Source: an uncultured Sutterella sp. | Lineage (GTDB): Bacteria; Pseudomonadota; Gammaproteobacteria; Burkholderiales; Burkholderiaceae_F | DNA: 24,033 bases | NCBI GenBank assembly: GCA_905194315.1 | Contig: CAJJRX010000029.1 | Location: forward strand, 1 to 24,033 | Direction: 5' to 3' | In this document: piece after piece, positions 13,377-20,774 of the stretch | Layout: every line of letters starts with the position of its first letter | Position numbering within the stretch: position 1 is the first letter of the stretch | The notes under the pieces: generated by a model | Database searches by the model: none | Seen by the model: only the letters and a program-made list of their open reading frames with translations | What the model was told of the DNA's origin: nothing | Translations under genes and position numbers: made by a program

Positions 13377-14789
13377 TCAGGGGGCAGACTGTGAGGCACT
13401 CTCTGAGACCTTTTCGGCCGGCCGTTCAGCGTTATCAGCCTTATCAGCTTTATCCGCTTTGTCACCAGCAGCCTTCACAGTTTCCCCGGTTTTGTCCGCC
13501 GTCCCGCTTTGCGCCGCCTTCTTTGCCGCCGTCCGCGGACGGTTGAGAATGTAGCGGTTCACCGCGCGGTTGTGGGCATTGAGGTTCGTGGTGAACTCGC
13601 TTGTGCCGTCCCCGCGCGAGACAAAGTAGAGGTACGCGGTGCGCTCCGGATTGAGCGCCGCCGTGAGGGAACTCACGCCCGGCGAGCCGATCGGCGTGGG
13701 CGGGAGTGCCGCGATGCGGTACGTGTTGTAGGGCGTCTCCGAGGCAAGGTCACGCCGGGTGAGATTGCCCGAGAACCCGGGGCCAAGCCCGTAGATCACC
13801 GTCGGGTCGGTCTGCAGCGGCATGCCCTTTGAGAGACGGTTATGGAAAACCGAGGCGACTTTGCCGCGGTCGGCATCAAGCCCGGACTCCTTCTCGATGA
13901 TCGAGGCGAGAATGAGCGCCTCGTAGGGGGTATTGACCTGAAGGTCCCCGCTGCGCTTTTCCCAGAGCGAGGCAAGGAGTGACTTCTGCCGCTTCACGGC
14001 CATTTTCATCACCGCCAGATCGCTCACCCCCTCCATATAGTGGTAGGTCTCGGGCGCGAAATACCCTTCGGGCGTTGCGGCGAAAATGCCGAGCGCCTCG
14101 GCGAGCGCGGCATCACTCATCGCTGTTGTCTCATGGGTGAGGCCGTCGGCCGCGTTGAAGATTTTGCGCACCTCCCAGATGGGCGCCCCGTCCGGAATGC
14201 GGATCACCCCCTCGATGAGTGCGCCGCCCGAGAGAATGTCGAGCATCGTGGCAGGGGTCATTTCAACCGGGAAGCGGTAGCGGCCCTTGTGCAGTTTCGA
14301 GAGCGTGTTGGGGTGCATGCGCGCGGCAAGCTTCATGAGCCACGCGGGCAGGTCATAGCCCTGCGCACGCAGAGCGGCCGCAACGTTGAGCGACGTATCG
14401 CCGTCGCGCACAATAATCGTGGTACTGCCCGGGTGCGGATTTTCGATCGGCTCGGCGCCGGATTTTGCCGCAGGGCTCACCCCTTCCTGGGCCACGGGAC
14501 TCGAGTAGGGGATGGGCCGGGTGTTGACCGCCCATTTGGCGCCCTGATAGAGGCCGGCCGCGGCAAGGGCGGTGAGAAGGGCAAGGGCGGCAAAAATTTT
14601 CACCGCAAGGCCCGTGCGGCGCCCTGTGGCGGGCGCTGCAGCCGCACCGGCGGGCGCGTCGCCCGGGGCGGCCTCGCTCTTTTTCGCATTTTCTGTCACT
14701 GCCGCTTCAGAGACGCTCTCCCCGACGCTCTCCTGACGGTGCTCTGCCGGGTGATGTTTCCTCGTCGTGCCTTTTTTGTGTTTTGACAT
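13377..14789 (-). CDS. mltG: Endolytic murein transglycosylase MltG
   Basis: A 470-aa YceG/MltG enzyme that cuts nascent glycan strands in peptidoglycan and helps set their length; it acts from the inner membrane. A charged cytoplasmic N-terminus of about 58 residues is followed by one membrane segment at about 62-82 and a LysM-like region about 120-190. The catalytic domain has ASIIEKES with Glu299 as the catalytic acid, then FHNRL, QTDPTVIYG and the PPTPIGSPG motif (363-371). The C-terminus has an added Lys/Ala/Asp tail with a KAD triplet repeat (about 446-455). E. coli MltG is near 340 aa; both ends are extended here. Start 14789 with AAGGA 7 nt upstream. In most relatives mltG precedes tmk on the same strand; here it is divergent. 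Confidence 0.95.
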   Translation of the reverse strand: MSKHKKGTTRKHHPAEHRQESVGESVSEAAVTENAKKSEAAPGDAPAGAAAAPATGRRTGLAVKIFAALALLTALAAAGLYQGAKWAVNTRPIPYSSPVAQEGVSPAAKSGAEPIENPHPGSTTIIVRDGDTSLNVAAALRAQGYDLPAWLMKLAARMHPNTLSKLHKGRYRFPVEMTPATMLDILSGGALIEGVIRIPDGAPIWEVRKIFNAADGLTHETTAMSDAALAEALGIFAATPEGYFAPETYHYMEGVSDLAVMKMAVKRQKSLLASLWEKRSGDLQVNTPYEALILASIIEKESGLDADRGKVASVFHNRLSKGMPLQTDPTVIYGLGPGFSGNLTRRDLASETPYNTYRIAALPPTPIGSPGVSSLTAALNPERTAYLYFVSRGDGTSEFTTNLNAHNRAVNRYILNRPRTAAKKAAQSGTADKTGETVKAAGDKADKADKADNAERPAEKVSESASQSAP

Positions 14790-15046
14790 GTACAGATCCT
14801 TGCACTCACACCTGAAGTAAAAAAGACGGACCCGCGCCTCTTCTGACGCGCGATAGCGTATTTAATCCTGTGCGCATTGTAGCAAAAGGCGCTCTCAGAC
14901 TGAGACCGCGAGTCTGTGTGCCATTGTGAGAAGCTGTGAGAAGCTGGCCGGGGCGTGCCGCCGGTGCGGCTTACCTGCTCGCACGGTTTTTCTTCAGGTT
15001 ACAATGTGAGGCACTGTTAGCAAAAATTCGTCTGGAGATTGATCTG

Positions 15047-15676
15047 ATGCCAGATTTCACCGGCCCGGTGCGCGGGCGCTTTATCACGTTTGAAGGAATT
15101 GACGGCTCCGGCAAATCCACGCAGATTCCGCTTCTTGCGGACTTTCTGCGCAGCAGGGGGATAGAGGTGGTGCTCACCCGGGAGCCCGGCGGCACGCCGC
15201 TTGCGGAAAAAATCCGCACGATGATTCTTGCCGACGAGATGACGCTCACCACCGAGACGCTGCTCTTTTTTGCGGCGCGCGCCGAGCATGTCGCAAAAGT
15301 CATCCGTCCGGCACTCGAGCGCGGCGCCTGGGTGCTCTCGGACCGCTTCACCGATGCGACCTACGCCTATCAGGTGGGCGCCAAGGGCATGGCCCCGTCG
15401 CGGGTTGCCGAGATTGAAGCCTGGACGCTCGGCGATTTTGCCCCCGATGCGACGCTTCTTTTCGATCTTGACCCCGCAGAGGCCGCCAGGCGCCGCGGCG
15501 TCCGGGGCGAGGCGGCAGACCGCTTTGAAAAGGAGGCGGTGTCGTTTTTCACCCGGGTTCGTAACGCCTACCTGGAGCGCGCCCGGGCGAATCCCCGTAT
15601 CATCCGGCTTGATGCGACCCGCAGTCCCGGGGAGCTCGCCACTGAGATTCAGGGAGTGTTTCAAAAATGGTTATAG
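15047..15676 (+). CDS. tmk: Thymidylate kinase
   Basis: A 209-aa kinase that phosphorylates dTMP to dTDP with ATP, an essential cytoplasmic step of dTTP synthesis. Features: P-loop FEGIDGSGKST (15-25), LTREPGGTPLAEKIR, the DR-containing motif DRFTDATYAYQ, and a Lid region with RRGVRGEAADRFE. The start at 15047 fits the family length and has GGAG 9 nt upstream; the frame is open to 14936 but without matching content. A -10-like TACAAT at 15000-15005 may be its promoter. The 3' end overlaps holB by 10 bp, so the two genes are translationally linked. Confidence 0.97.
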   Translation: MPDFTGPVRGRFITFEGIDGSGKSTQIPLLADFLRSRGIEVVLTREPGGTPLAEKIRTMILADEMTLTTETLLFFAARAEHVAKVIRPALERGAWVLSDRFTDATYAYQVGAKGMAPSRVAEIEAWTLGDFAPDATLLFDLDPAEAARRRGVRGEAADRFEKEAVSFFTRVRNAYLERARANPRIIRLDATRSPGELATEIQGVFQKWL

Positions 15677-16695
15677 CCCCTTATCCCTGGCTCGAAGGTG
15701 CCGCCGCGCAGCTCTCGGCGCTCACCGGCACGCTTCCCAATTCGATTCTTCTGCACGGCGCTGCCGGCTGCGGCGGGTTTGAGCTCGCCCGTGCCTTTGC
15801 GGCCAGTCTGCTCTGCGAGTCGCCGCTCATGGACGGCGCCCCCTGCGGGGAGTGCCCGGGCTGCAAACTCGTGGCCGCCGGCACACATCCGGACCTGAAA
15901 ATCATTGTGAGCGAATACCTCGCCGAGCTCTACGATCTGCCCTACAGCGCGGCGGAAAATGAGACGACCGACAAAAAGAAGCGCTCGCGCGAGCTTCGCA
16001 TTCACCAGTTCCGTGCGCTCTCGGACTTTGTCGTCACCTCTTCGCACCGCGGCGGACGGCGTATTGTGCTTGTCTACCCGGCGGACATGATCCGTGCCGA
16101 GGCGGCCGCCTCGCTGCTCAAAACGCTCGAAGAGCCCACCAACGGGCTGCACTTTATTCTTGTTGCGGACGATATCGACGGGGTGCTCCCGACAATCCGC
16201 TCGCGCTCGCGCCTTTTGCGGCTCAACCGCCCGAGTGTGGCCGAGTCGCTTGCGTGGCTCAAAACGCAGCGCGTGCGTGACGCGGAGGAAAAGCTTGCCC
16301 TGAGCGGCAACTCGCCCATTGCCGTGGCGGAAAACCGCGCGGGCGAAACCCTGCCCGCCAAGGCTGTGAGCGCCATGCTCAACAACCTCTTTAAAGCGAG
16401 ATCACTCTCGGTGACCGACATCCTTGCGATGTACTCAAGCGATATGACGCCGCCCGCCGTGGCCGCGTTTCTCTCGCGCTTTTCCTACGATCTGCTGCGC
16501 GTCAAGGCCGGGCTTGCCCCGTACTACTTTATCAAGCTGCGTGACGAGATGATCGATGTCGTTGAGCTCACGAGCGAGGAGAAACTCTTCGCCTGGAACG
16601 AGAAAGTACTCGCCATGGCCCGCGCGGCCGAGCATCCGCTCGCCCCGCAGCAGGTCTTTGAATCGGTCATGATCGCGTATATCGAACTTTTCTGA
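15667..16695 (+). CDS. holB: DNA polymerase III delta' subunit
   Basis: A 342-aa clamp-loader subunit of the replicative polymerase, an AAA+ relative that does not bind ATP. The P-loop position reads GAAGCGGFEL (31-40), lacking the GK[ST], as expected for delta'. A four-cysteine zinc site is formed by Cys50, Cys60, Cys63 and Cys66 (CGECPGC). The sensor region has LLKTLEEPTNGLHFIL and TIRSRSRLL, where the usual SRC motif reads SRS. Start 15667 inside the end of tmk. After holB, relatives usually continue with pilZ and tatD; here a short hairpin and a convergent recombinase follow, so the operon has been cut. Confidence 0.95.
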   Translation: MVIAPYPWLEGAAAQLSALTGTLPNSILLHGAAGCGGFELARAFAASLLCESPLMDGAPCGECPGCKLVAAGTHPDLKIIVSEYLAELYDLPYSAAENETTDKKKRSRELRIHQFRALSDFVVTSSHRGGRRIVLVYPADMIRAEAAASLLKTLEEPTNGLHFILVADDIDGVLPTIRSRSRLLRLNRPSVAESLAWLKTQRVRDAEEKLALSGNSPIAVAENRAGETLPAKAVSAMLNNLFKARSLSVTDILAMYSSDMTPPAVAAFLSRFSYDLLRVKAGLAPYYFIKLRDEMIDVVELTSEEKLFAWNEKVLAMARAAEHPLAPQQVFESVMIAYIELF

Positions 16696-16711
16696 GTGCG
16701 CAGACGCACTC
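16694..16711 (+). terminator. Hairpin at the end of holB
   Basis: GAGTGCG (16694-16700, including the last two bases of the holB stop) pairs with CGCACTC (16705-16711), tetraloop CAGA. There is no T tract, so termination may be Rho-dependent or the hairpin only protects the 3' end. It sits between convergent genes. Confidence 0.4.
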
Positions 16712-16739
16712 ACTTCGTCGCGGCGCTCCAGGCAGAGTC

Positions 16740-18266
16740 CTAGAGCGCCTTCATTTTGTCCATCGCCTCGCTCAGCGTTTCCTCTTCGGGCGAGAGATAG
16801 CGCCCGGTGGTCGCCACCGAGGCATGTCCCATGGCGTGCTGCACCACGTTCACGCTCATTCGCGAGAGGGCATTGACGGCAAAGGTGTGCCGCAGCCAGT
16901 GTGTGGAGGAGGCGCGCAGTTTGGCGGCGTCCATCGGACGCGAGGTGGCGATTTCGCGCGCGACCGCATCAAAAAAGCCTTCGAGCACGCGGTAGAGCCC
17001 GCTGCGGGTCATGGGGCCGTTGGGATGCCGCCCGCGGCCGAGGTTGATGAGCACCGGGGTTTCGGGCGGACACTGCCCGGCGGGCGGCAGGCCGCGCGAG
17101 GCAAGCGCCGCATTGAGAATGCCGACCTGCTCGGCAGTGAGCGGCAGACGGCGCACTTTAGCGCCTTTACCCACGATTTCAATCGAGAGCCGGGTTTTGA
17201 GTCCGATGCGGCGCTCGACAATCCAGGAGAGTCTGGCGTCAAGCATTTCGCTCGCACGCATCCCGAGACTCTTGCCCATCATGAGAATCACCTTCATCCT
17301 CTCGCGGGGCCAGCCTTCGGGGAGCAGTGCGAGGTGCCCCACAATCTCCTCCCACTGCGCTTCGGTGAGCGACCTGTCCGCAAAGGCCTGCGGCGCGCCT
17401 TCACCCTTTAAAAGCGGCACCTTGGGTGAGACCTGGTCAAAGGGGTTGAAGATGAGGTAGCCCGTTTTCTTCAGGAAGTTAAAGAGCTGACGCACCACGA
17501 CGATGGCGTTGCGCCGCGAGGTGCTCATGAGCGGCCCGTTAAAGGGGCGCCACGCAGGCGAGAGTCTCGGCACATTCTTCGGGCCGATCCAGCGGCTCTG
17601 GGGCTCATGCCAGTGCCGTGCCCATTCTTTTTCATCCATCCGCCCGAGCTGCTCGAGCCAGCGCAGATAAAGCGCCGCATCGCCCGCCTTGATGCTCGAG
17701 AGGGCGGTCTGCCGCTCCACAAGGCACCAGAGCAGGAACCGCTCGGCCTCCTTGCGGTAGTTGCCGTAGGTGTTGGGGTTGGCCGCGCGGGCGGCAAGCC
17801 ACGCGTTAATCGCCTCGAGGTCGTTGCCGGCAGTAAGACTGCAGGTCTGCGAGGGTGCGCGGTTGATCCCTTCTTCACCGTTAAGGCGCTCGGGCATGCG
17901 AAGACTCTCAAGCGGCACGATGTCGCGCTCAGACCCGTCCTCGTCAGTCACCTCGCCCGTGAGCACTTCGGTGCCGGGCGCGTGCCCCGGGAGATAAAAC
18001 CGTGCGGTCACCTCGCCCACGTCGCGCCCGTACGCATCGAGCCAGCGGATCAGTGCCGTGGCTGTTTCGGCGGTAATGCCGGTGAGCGGCCTGAACCACG
18101 TGGCACCCGCTGCTGCCGCACACTCGTAGAGGTCCTCGGCCGTCAGTATCCCGAAGTGCGCGAGCACCTCGGCAACGGAGGCGGGCAGAACCGTGGCGAG
18201 CCGCGTGTCGTAGCGGAGCTGTTTTTCAAGGAAGCCGGCAGGAAATTTTGAGTCAGTCTCTGACAT
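16740..18266 (-). CDS. Tyrosine recombinase/integrase with N-terminal helical extension
   Basis: A 508-aa site-specific recombinase. The catalytic set is complete: Arg337 (LGMRASEML), Lys367 or Lys370 (GKGAK), His456-x-x-Arg459 (THWLRHTF), His481 (GHAS) and Tyr490 (GRYL). A SAM-like core-binding domain covers about 150-270 (TYGNYRKEAERFLLWCL). Residues about 30-80 (VLAHFGILTAEDLY, then WFRPLTGI and RWLDAYG) resemble the helix-hairpin-helix-like N-terminus of a chromosomal phage-integrase family in Burkholderiales (probably the DUF3701 type). The start at 18266 has GAGG 5 nt upstream; the 32 upstream codons span the promoter. No phage genes or tRNA target adjoin it, so it seems a resident or leftover recombinase and not part of a visible prophage. 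Confidence 0.93.
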   Translation of the reverse strand: MSETDSKFPAGFLEKQLRYDTRLATVLPASVAEVLAHFGILTAEDLYECAAAAGATWFRPLTGITAETATALIRWLDAYGRDVGEVTARFYLPGHAPGTEVLTGEVTDEDGSERDIVPLESLRMPERLNGEEGINRAPSQTCSLTAGNDLEAINAWLAARAANPNTYGNYRKEAERFLLWCLVERQTALSSIKAGDAALYLRWLEQLGRMDEKEWARHWHEPQSRWIGPKNVPRLSPAWRPFNGPLMSTSRRNAIVVVRQLFNFLKKTGYLIFNPFDQVSPKVPLLKGEGAPQAFADRSLTEAQWEEIVGHLALLPEGWPRERMKVILMMGKSLGMRASEMLDARLSWIVERRIGLKTRLSIEIVGKGAKVRRLPLTAEQVGILNAALASRGLPPAGQCPPETPVLINLGRGRHPNGPMTRSGLYRVLEGFFDAVAREIATSRPMDAAKLRASSTHWLRHTFAVNALSRMSVNVVQHAMGHASVATTGRYLSPEEETLSEAMDKMKAL

Positions 18267-18281
18267 GTGAGCCTCGTGGCG

Positions 18282-18314
18282 TGGCAAAATAGGCACAAAA
18301 TCCCATTTTGCCAA
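18282..18314 (-). promoter_or_regulatory. Recombinase promoter covered by a perfect 9-bp dyad
   Basis: Minus strand TTGGCA (18309-18314), 17 bp, TATTTT (18286-18291) forms a good sigma70 promoter. The dyad TGGCAAAAT (18282-18290) and ATTTTGCCA (18305-18313) is perfect, with centres 23 bp apart (about two helical turns); one arm covers the -10 and the other the -35. This is the arrangement expected of a repressor site. Confidence 0.6.
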
Positions 18315-18328
18315 AAAATTCAGACGTT

Positions 18329-18346
18329 CGCGGCAGGACTGCCGCG
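18329..18346. promoter_or_regulatory. GC-rich palindrome upstream of the orphan kinase
   Basis: CGCGGCAG (18329-18336), two bases, CTGCCGCG (18339-18346): an 8-bp perfect dyad 23 nt before the kinase ATG. It may be an operator, or an RNA hairpin that affects translation, since the kinase ATG has no clear Shine-Dalgarno. Confidence 0.4.
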
Positions 18347-18369
18347 CCCTCTGTCCATCCATTTTAACT

Positions 18370-20706
18370 ATGTTCAGACTTCAACACCTGCGCTGTCACC
18401 TCCGGCGCCCGGGGAAGGGACTTCTCAGTGCGGCGGCACTGATTGCCGCTCTCGTAACCTCACCGGCCGCGCCCGGCGCCTCGAATTCGTTTCTCGGCGT
18501 CGGCAGCGGGGAGACGCCCACCGAGGCGATCCGCTCGCTCACAACCTATCAGGAGAGTCTGCCAAAGTCCGTGCCCGCGCCGGTGCGCAAAAGCATGAAG
18601 GACCCGGCCAATCTCACGGGTGAGCCCGAGCCGCTGGTGAAAAACCCGCCTTTTACCGCCCCGATCCGGCTCGGTGTGCAGCACTCGCTGCTCAAGAGTT
18701 CGCAAAGCGAAATGGTGCTCAAGACGCGTGACCATCTCGCACGGGTCTACGGCCGGCAGTGGATTAACGTGTTTTATCTGGAGGACGCGGACCTCTCGAC
18801 CGCGATCCGTTCGCGGCAGGTCGACTTTTTTATCGCCGATGTGGACTTTTTCACCATCGAGGAGGGCTTTTCCTTTGTCGAGGCGATCGCAAGCCTCTGG
18901 CCCTCGGATGCGGACAGCCCGCAGGGGGCCACGGCAAGCGTGATCGTGGCGCGTAAGGCCGGTAACGAAAAGGCGCCCGCGCTGCATGATCTGGCCACGC
19001 GCAAAATTGTCGCGAGCAGCGCGGATTCGCTCTCGGGGTGGCTTGCGGCGGCGGTGGAGCTGAAAAAGCATCACGTCTTCATTAATGACGACCCGATGAA
19101 AAACGTCTCCTTCACGGGCGGGAACGTGAGAAAAGTCTTCTCCACGATGAACGCCTCGCCCGACGTGATCGGGGTGCTGCCCGCCTGCGAGCTCGAGCAC
19201 CTCGGGGAGAAGGGGGACATACGGCTTCGTGACTACTGGGTGATCAATCAGATCACGGGGGACGGTCTGCGCTGCGCGCACTCCACGGCGCTTTATCCGG
19301 GCTGGATTTTTGCCGCCGGGGCGCATGTCACACCCGCCATCAGCAAAGCCATCACCACGGCGCTCTTTACGATGGACGGCAAGCCGTACGGGGCGGAGTG
19401 GTCGATGCCGGCGTCGAACCGCCCGATCTACGACCTTTTTTACACGCTTAAGATCGGCCCCTACAAGGATCTTGCGCAGTGGAGCCTGCGCCGCTTTGTG
19501 GAAAGTAACGCCCAGCTCCTTGCCTTTATCTCGCTTCTGCTCTTTATGATTCTCACCTATGCGGGCACGCTCTCGGTGCTCGTGAGAAGGCGCACAAAAC
19601 TGCTGCGCCAGGCGCTTCGCGAGCGCGATGAGGCCGACCGTGAGATGCAGGCGAGCCGTGCGCATATTGAAAACCTTGAGCGCACGGGGCTCGTCGGGCA
19701 GATGTCGACCGTGATTGCGCATGAGCTGAAGCAGCCGCTTGGCGCCGTGAGCAACTACGCCAATTCGCTCCTGAGACGCCTGCGGCGCGATGACTTTAAC
19801 CGCGAGCGCTTTGAAATGGCGCTCACCGAGATTGTCGAGCAGATCGCGCGCGCAAGCCAGATCGTCGAGCGTGTGCGCTCCTACGCCAAGCACGACTATC
19901 CGCCGCGCAAGGTGGACGATATCTCGGCGATTATCGAGAGCGCCATTCAGACCTTCAAGCGCTCGAGAAACACCAATGCGGCGGTGGTGGTGAGAATGCG
20001 CCCGAAGAGCCTCGCGGAGGTTGACAGCTGGGAGATTGAACTTGCGCTTTTGAATCTGATGAAAAACGCGGCCGATGCGCTTGTGAACGTCGCCAACCCC
20101 CGTATTGATGTGGTACTTGAGAAGCTCGATGAGATGAACTGGCGGCTTACTGTGGCTGACAACGGGCCGTATCTCACCGATGAACAGCTCGCACGCTTTT
20201 TCAAACCCCTGCAGACAAGCAAGGGTGAGGCCGGCATGGGGCTCGGGCTCTCGATTGTCGCGAACATTGCCGAGCGGCATGCGGGCAACATCACCGTGGC
20301 GAGAAACGGCGAGCGGGGCGTGAAGTTTACGATCGTCTTCCCGCGCTACAACGACCCCTCGCTCAAGGATGCCGTGCCCTGGCCCTCGGGCGATGAGGAA
20401 CTTGTGGTCTATCAGTCGGGCGGCAACGGCCCGGTGTACCGCCGCACGCTCAATGCCCGGGCGATCCGGGACGCGAGACGGATGAATCTTGCCAACATCG
20501 ATCTTGCCTTTGAGGATGACGATGTGCCTAAGACCGTGCACGCCGGGGTGCTCACCGATGTCACCCGTGTGATGGAGATGGGTAAACCCCTCTCGGCCGC
20601 GTACAACGAACCCGAAAATGACCGTCAGGTCGTCGAGCGTGAGGTCGAGCGCTTTGTGAAGGATGCGCTCGAGATTGACGAGCGCGACGTGCCGAAAAAC
20701 GCGTAA
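18370..20706 (+). CDS. TtrS-like sensor histidine kinase with PhnD-type periplasmic domain
   Basis: A 778-aa membrane kinase. An N-terminal signal or anchor (about 15-36) is followed by a periplasmic binding-protein-like domain (about 95-370: IRLGVQHSLL, FFIADVDFF, FTGGNVRKVF, and the RCAHSTALYPGW motif typical of TtrS relatives). A membrane segment is at 382-404 and a coiled coil at about 405-440. The HisKA box has His451 (IAHELKQPLGAVSNYANS); the ATPase domain has the N box NLMKNAADAL (Asn566), VADNGPYLTDEQ (canonical DxGPG reads DNGPY) and GMGLGLSIV. A 120-residue tail after about 658 has no known domain. TtrS-type kinases sense small electron acceptors such as tetrathionate and normally pair with TtrR; no response regulator adjoins this one. 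The ATG at 18370 lacks a clear binding site, so the start is uncertain. Confidence 0.9.
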   Translation: MFRLQHLRCHLRRPGKGLLSAAALIAALVTSPAAPGASNSFLGVGSGETPTEAIRSLTTYQESLPKSVPAPVRKSMKDPANLTGEPEPLVKNPPFTAPIRLGVQHSLLKSSQSEMVLKTRDHLARVYGRQWINVFYLEDADLSTAIRSRQVDFFIADVDFFTIEEGFSFVEAIASLWPSDADSPQGATASVIVARKAGNEKAPALHDLATRKIVASSADSLSGWLAAAVELKKHHVFINDDPMKNVSFTGGNVRKVFSTMNASPDVIGVLPACELEHLGEKGDIRLRDYWVINQITGDGLRCAHSTALYPGWIFAAGAHVTPAISKAITTALFTMDGKPYGAEWSMPASNRPIYDLFYTLKIGPYKDLAQWSLRRFVESNAQLLAFISLLLFMILTYAGTLSVLVRRRTKLLRQALRERDEADREMQASRAHIENLERTGLVGQMSTVIAHELKQPLGAVSNYANSLLRRLRRDDFNRERFEMALTEIVEQIARASQIVERVRSYAKHDYPPRKVDDISAIIESAIQTFKRSRNTNAAVVVRMRPKSLAEVDSWEIELALLNLMKNAADALVNVANPRIDVVLEKLDEMNWRLTVADNGPYLTDEQLARFFKPLQTSKGEAGMGLGLSIVANIAERHAGNITVARNGERGVKFTIVFPRYNDPSLKDAVPWPSGDEELVVYQSGGNGPVYRRTLNARAIRDARRMNLANIDLAFEDDDVPKTVHAGVLTDVTRVMEMGKPLSAAYNEPENDRQVVEREVERFVKDALEIDERDVPKNA

Positions 20707-20714
20707 TGGGTCAG

Positions 20715-20752
20715 CGAAAGAGGGCGGTGCCGGTGCCGGCGCCGCCCTTTCG
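20715..20752. terminator. GC-rich hairpin between convergent kinase genes
   Basis: CGAAA/TTTCG plus GGGCGG (20722-20727) with CCGCCC (20742-20747) and an inner GCCGG/CCGGC stem. T tracts are short on both sides. A second stem, AAAAGCG (20767-20773) with CGCTTTT (20778-20784), holds the stop codon of the minus-strand kinase in its 4-nt loop and probably helps end both transcripts. Confidence 0.6.
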
Positions 20753-20774
20753 TATATTGTGAGCTGAAAAGCGC

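Noticed and set aside
13420..13470. Short repeated triplets at the end of mltG as a possible minisatellite or CRISPR-like array
   Set aside because: They encode a KAD tail in frame and are too short and irregular for an array.
14925..14944. Tandem 10-bp direct repeat TGTGAGAAGC
   Set aside because: Only two units, between divergent genes, no clear link to a promoter; could be chance slippage.
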